Assembly: GCA_004195635.1 (NCBI GenBank)
Contig: PSPT01000001.1
Location: 1 to 64,000 of the forward strand
Reading direction: 5' to 3'
DNA from: Methanobacteriota archaeon
GTDB lineage: Archaea > Thermoplasmatota > Poseidoniia > Poseidoniales > Poseidoniaceae
DNA length: 64,000 nucleotides
Shown here: piece after piece, positions 61,801 to 64,000 of the stretch
Position numbering within the stretch: position 1 is the first letter of the stretch
How the letters are laid out: every line of letters starts with the position of its first letter
Program-made: the position numbers and the translations under genes
Notes under the pieces: model-generated
Database searches by the model: none
Seen by the model: the letters and a program-made list of their open reading frames with translations, nothing else
What the model was told of the DNA's origin: nothing

Positions 61801-64000
61801 GAATTTGAATTACTAGATGATGATTTAGATCTTGGTGAATGGAATTACACTAGAAGTGTGAATGTTACCGGACAGGTCTGGCAGCCCGAAGATTTCGCTA
61901 TAGCCGGACAAGGCATGGATATTAATTACAATTTAAAGTCTGGACTGGGTGTTGAGTTCCGTTCTGGAAACATTGTAATAACCGATGTTACCGATATGAA
62001 TGGTTCATTTGAGGTTTCATTACCCGAAGGAATGATTTTCGATGCAACTACTTTCTCCACTACTAGTTTCTCTACAGCAGGGGCACACTTTACCGTTGTC
62101 AATGAAATGGATCCACTGAATTTGACTTTGCAACTTGCAACAAATACCATTGGTTATTTGACAGTATATGATAACATGACACTTTACGAATCAAGTTTGC
62201 CAGGTTGGTCTGTAGTTGAGATAAAGGCTACAGATGCAGAAGGAATTAGTTGGTACACCGATGTTTCATCCGATGCAAGATTTGAGTTCCGCCTTCCAGA
62301 TGGGGAATATGTTCTTTCTGCCGAAGATTCAAGTTTAAATATTTCAAACCTCAATATTACAATTGATGGTGAGGGAGGAGTGGATTTGAATATGATTGCC
62401 CAGCCGGGATTAATTACTGTTTATCTCAATGTATTCCTAGATACAAATGACGACTCGGTATTTGAAAATGGAACTGCAGTCAGTATTGACCTAAAAATCA
62501 CCCCCCTACTTGCAGGACATGGCGAGCAGGTGAATCTAACTGTTTCTGATTATTCCGACATCGGTAATTTGTCAATTGACCTTGAATTGGGTCGCTATGA
62601 TGTAAGTGTCGTTGAGCAAGATGCCCGTGACGCAAATGCTACTGACCATCAAACCGCAACTGTAAATCCAATGATTGGATTAGACATTGGTCTCGACATT
62701 TCCGAAGAAGCAACACTTGTTGCACTTCAAGCATCTTGGCTTCTTGAAGCAACTATCCTAAACGCAACACTTGGGCCCATGGCGAATGCCTCAATATTCC
62801 TCCACGATGAGGATGATAGTGGTTTTGTTCTAGTAAGTTCAGATGAAAATGGAACTATTGCACAATATATTGCTCAAGGCAATTACAGTGTTGTTCTTCA
62901 GGGTGTTGATGTAAATGGCGTGCAAGAAGAATTCCGTGGATTAATTAACATCAATGAGAATTCAACTCGTCGTAATGTTTCATGGATCGCAAAGCAAAGC
63001 ACTTGGCTTGATATTCATTTGGATGAATCATCAACCGGGACAAATTTGTCAAGTTACATTATTACTGCGGTAAGCCAGGAAGGTCTAGGAAATGTAAGTC
63101 TAAGTTCAACAAATGAAACTGGTGACATGCATGTGTCCCTATTCCCTGGTGAATGGACCCTCTTCATGAATCGCACTGATTTGCAAACACGCTGGACTAT
63201 TGACGAAGGGGTATACAATCTCAATGCAAGCCAGATGCTACCAAATGAAAACATTACAATGAATGTTTCAGCACAAAGATGGGTTGAAATTGGCGGTAAA
63301 GTATTCTGGGACCTTAACGGTGATGAAGCTCCAAGTTATGGCGAGGGAATTGATGATTTCAATGTCACTCTACTAGGTAATGTGACTTCGGTAAATGCGA
63401 CTATTGCTACTGATTCAGAAGGTGTTTGGCGCCTATTTGTACCTATTGAGGACACATTCAACGTGACTGTTGAAAAAGAAGGTTTTGATACAGAATGGTA
63501 TGGCAATGAAACCATGGAAGGCTTGGTTGTTGGAGCAGATCATGTGAGCGAGGACATTATGGTTTCTGCTGGCTCAGTTAGCGCATCTGGAAACATCACT
63601 CATCTCTTTGATGATGAGGATGTCCTTAATCAGCTAGAAGTATGGTTATTCCCACAATCCGGCCAAGACCGTGATGCGATACAGATTTCTCCAGTCTTTG
63701 ACAATGGTTCTATGACTTGGTCAGCAGATGTTGAACCAGGTACTTGGATTATTTGGGCAGGCCTGCCTGAAGGCGAGCGCAATAATACTGCAGTTGATGT
63801 TGGCATTGGCTTGCTCGATGCAAGTGTTGCCACTGGAGGAGTTGTTGATATTGAAGTAAGAGATGGTGGAATTGTTAATATGGATTCCAATTGGCTTGAC
63901 TTTAACCTCGTTGAACTCAACTTTGGCGATTCAAATACTTCTGATGCCCCAATAAGTGATGCACCGGTAATTGTAAGCGTGGACCTTGGCGAAGGAATCC
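55879..64000 (+). CDS. aglB: Giant STT3/AglB-type oligosaccharyltransferase, 3' truncated by window (>2,700 codons open)
   Basis: ATG at 55879, MGEKKINRNSPASLLGWLIAPLAILLAFA...; frame stays open to window end at every line checked; GGSDPWYMKRAVDYII (DxD-like EL1 region, ~57088) and FVSWWDYGFQALAQGQHPTVSDN (WWDYG at 58747-58761). Absent from ORF track because no stop in window. Confidence 0.87.
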   Translation, partial: MGEKKINRNSPASLLGWLIAPLAILLAFATSQIIGFELMDEEGTVGFGLLAVAAIAATIPRILRENNILSLGKTRTSLLFFAVFVLASFGVSSIAGPLVGLLFFVLSFVGHLYDKGLRHEEYTILTFAVIGFFFALGVAGMADTWAPIDFDLDGDAMTYENFTDQHRVVTGFLFFSTLMLSILVGSIIAILQRGVIFASGSGSWMSYLPSTDSKNPIKSALPLLLALSVWAGAHIGSLVHFGISDEIVRLGLTVEEVSYGHIGFFWSLFTGIIACVVALFYAERWFTRAMILSSVWILYTAGLWQEHGLYTADWLEGTWGVVMWAAFTFFAFVGAFYLASHEKYGNWNIRPNYDPSPARQWWSAHWVGIMVFSAFVVALCVRILWNVIPAMNATGTGGWDLTGGSDPWYMKRAVDYIIANNAHFILDADRAYPLGDINPRPPLFTWSLALGGVLVAPFIGETPENAVWWGVAALPALYGSLTILPIFAMAKEHFGKGAGVIAAWLIALMPGHVSHSTFALADHDAFVLLFMVLGFHYYLKAVKYGGFARLTPESSLSVSYVKTAILAVIAERKAAVNYAILAGVCIGVVALGWKGFVYGPGILFLAFFTQVIFNLIYRKDSTILTVITIMMFATTFALVLPVYAHYQLGLIWDASGMQPLFFIFGFTLALGIIAVCFRDKPWLLVFGTAFSSAVGIALILWILQLANLYSGWDILTTGGYYFSKNKIFGTIAEAQAPQRGMLFASFGPIVFVLALGSAVFGLWNGIRNSKGPQLILGLWLLIAAYMAWSAGRFVFNATPAMAVLGAWAIVMVWNLSGVAKFKETWRRNGLRTPADRFKSARKALWKNPAFGAVFLVMLLLMSQHATYGLDAGIPRGGEGAAELDAEFHNIAPDILRYDIWDMSILDHEDYDPATGNMWYLGSFGPGFNSYGWNVAYDWMANQDTDQAFGERPAFVSWWDYGFQALAQGQHPTVSDNFQSGIPASGNMLLSRSQADTIALFIWQLSDGDQTYNDNRVGEYELTERFANDLSKYLNAEQLAEFEEIAISMDSSIVVDRSFSVEVSNQDAVLAKGQHLVNGIHDEDAPVVWQIYQNEELVACTGGDYDCDGPAYANEDDARRIFESPTFIRTADENVVGTTHYIIDDYWYTSDIVEEFESVSTNLHRKNARLALTRNLLTSILSEQQLVDLYADLMDNEMYQVQNSEGLPGEILTRNHEIRYFAVDNRLFPVGGHYTQDRYYNYGNPTGIFHAPTGLSGQDLDHFVDTVYMTERGSFSDEMTSSQYDVEQVSDFMAQQAGADFDPIRLIDVRVDHLSAFYETMVARTYVGYGASTLGLVSGSSNPSPAQHFGQTGTPGSILSQAVPLPAAMMNHFVIANWYGAGIPDDVDFPTESADQRSIQYANTMVKILKYYTGTEVCGQVEMSDSGEGMDGTRVLVERDAFSGEDAVDMDNNTYWIPIAAVDADENGDWCTTVPAGHIRFSAYVGDNNPEMDRDVIRTIDYGGSLGDLLLVDNTARETNPFTGLLGEVSNMTWLTESHLNITGVQGHSGEAYPTPVSLEVEASGVSGIIAWSGHEDFNGVPLVDTEFILRNIWSETDNRTVMTTNGSFTTDETRIVQGTGQVTFVESGEFTSDGIAIARNFTGNFTRTFTDKQSYTGNGTWTGTGTLDMVWIDAENVLACNGTGENQTMPEEESVCLQDDGEYFLDGTMTAYGRFTTKGSVSFTTQMESATFEGNGIYVGTGTINGTGLFIGIGEFSGEMVEPGSFYVTGLMPGRYNMIAQLANGREILLPDPVDIGLEPSFDLDMSIPGSIFMAEELHDMEGELVSNMTFELQDLGLEDSEVVYITTDENGSFSHGPLPSGDYYYRFDIDSDGFYELNNTFYAIGDSENFTIDSSIPTHHDVTVHIASTVWNSSTGQFEVWENINQTVLFTESSFPDLTVEATSDANGDLLVELPMGMWIATDLADPTFILYSEFELLDDDLDLGEWNYTRSVNVTGQVWQPEDFAIAGQGMDINYNLKSGLGVEFRSGNIVITDVTDMNGSFEVSLPEGMIFDATTFSTTSFSTAGAHFTVVNEMDPLNLTLQLATNTIGYLTVYDNMTLYESSLPGWSVVEIKATDAEGISWYTDVSSDARFEFRLPDGEYVLSAEDSSLNISNLNITIDGEGGVDLNMIAQPGLITVYLNVFLDTNDDSVFENGTAVSIDLKITPLLAGHGEQVNLTVSDYSDIGNLSIDLELGRYDVSVVEQDARDANATDHQTATVNPMIGLDIGLDISEEATLVALQASWLLEATILNATLGPMANASIFLHDEDDSGFVLVSSDENGTIAQYIAQGNYSVVLQGVDVNGVQEEFRGLININENSTRRNVSWIAKQSTWLDIHLDESSTGTNLSSYIITAVSQEGLGNVSLSSTNETGDMHVSLFPGEWTLFMNRTDLQTRWTIDEGVYNLNASQMLPNENITMNVSAQRWVEIGGKVFWDLNGDEAPSYGEGIDDFNVTLLGNVTSVNATIATDSEGVWRLFVPIEDTFNVTVEKEGFDTEWYGNETMEGLVVGADHVSEDIMVSAGSVSASGNITHLFDDEDVLNQLEVWLFPQSGQDRDAIQISPVFDNGSMTWSADVEPGTWIIWAGLPEGERNNTAVDVGIGLLDASVATGGVVDIEVRDGGIVNMDSNWLDFNLVELNFGDSNTSDAPISDAPVIVSVDLGEGI

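Noticed and set aside
56785-63920. Many short ORFs listed on both strands in 56-64 kb
   Set aside because: All lie within the continuous STT3/AglB frame (55879 to window end), which the track omits because it lacks a stop; they are overlapping spurious frames.
1-64000. Mobile elements, prophage, defence islands
   Set aside because: No transposase, integrase, phage structural, restriction-modification, Cas or toxin-antitoxin proteins recognised in any frame listed.

Overview
Window from an archaeal genome, most likely a marine group II euryarchaeote (Poseidoniales-like; lineage inferred from gene content and protein style, not proven). It is a normal chromosomal segment with about 33 supported CDSs, two tRNAs (Asn-GTT and Met-CAT, both on the minus strand), and no rRNA, CRISPR array or recognisable mobile element. 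Housekeeping content: GrpE C-terminus, NMN adenylyltransferase, class V aminotransferase, a thiamine ABC transporter operon led by an HTH-ThiN (ThiR-like) regulator, PLP decarboxylase, glutaredoxin, P5C dehydrogenase, GcvT/GcvPA/GcvPB, PurE, GMP synthase ATP-PPase subunit, thymidine phosphorylase, Bax-inhibitor-1-like protein, CDP-archaeol synthase, PurD. Interleaved is an unusually rich set of giant envelope proteins: two beta-propeller/thrombospondin-type-3 proteins, a lamin-tail + double phospholipase-D protein, an extracytoplasmic OB-fold-like protein, a membrane-anchored subtilisin with a 15-bp tandem-repeat tail, and a PGF-CTERM-like protein. At the right edge there is an STT3/AglB oligosaccharyltransferase open for more than 2,700 codons, with an extra N-terminal membrane module and a giant C-terminal extension. 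The provided ORF track missed it because it runs off the window. Most interesting points: the giant three-part AglB, a shared G-x-x-[WY]-F-x3-D-E-x-W-x2-[WY]-x2-stop C-terminal tag on the two propeller proteins, a sequon-dense stalk, a PdxT-radical SAM fusion, and a possible nucleic-acid scavenging neighbourhood.
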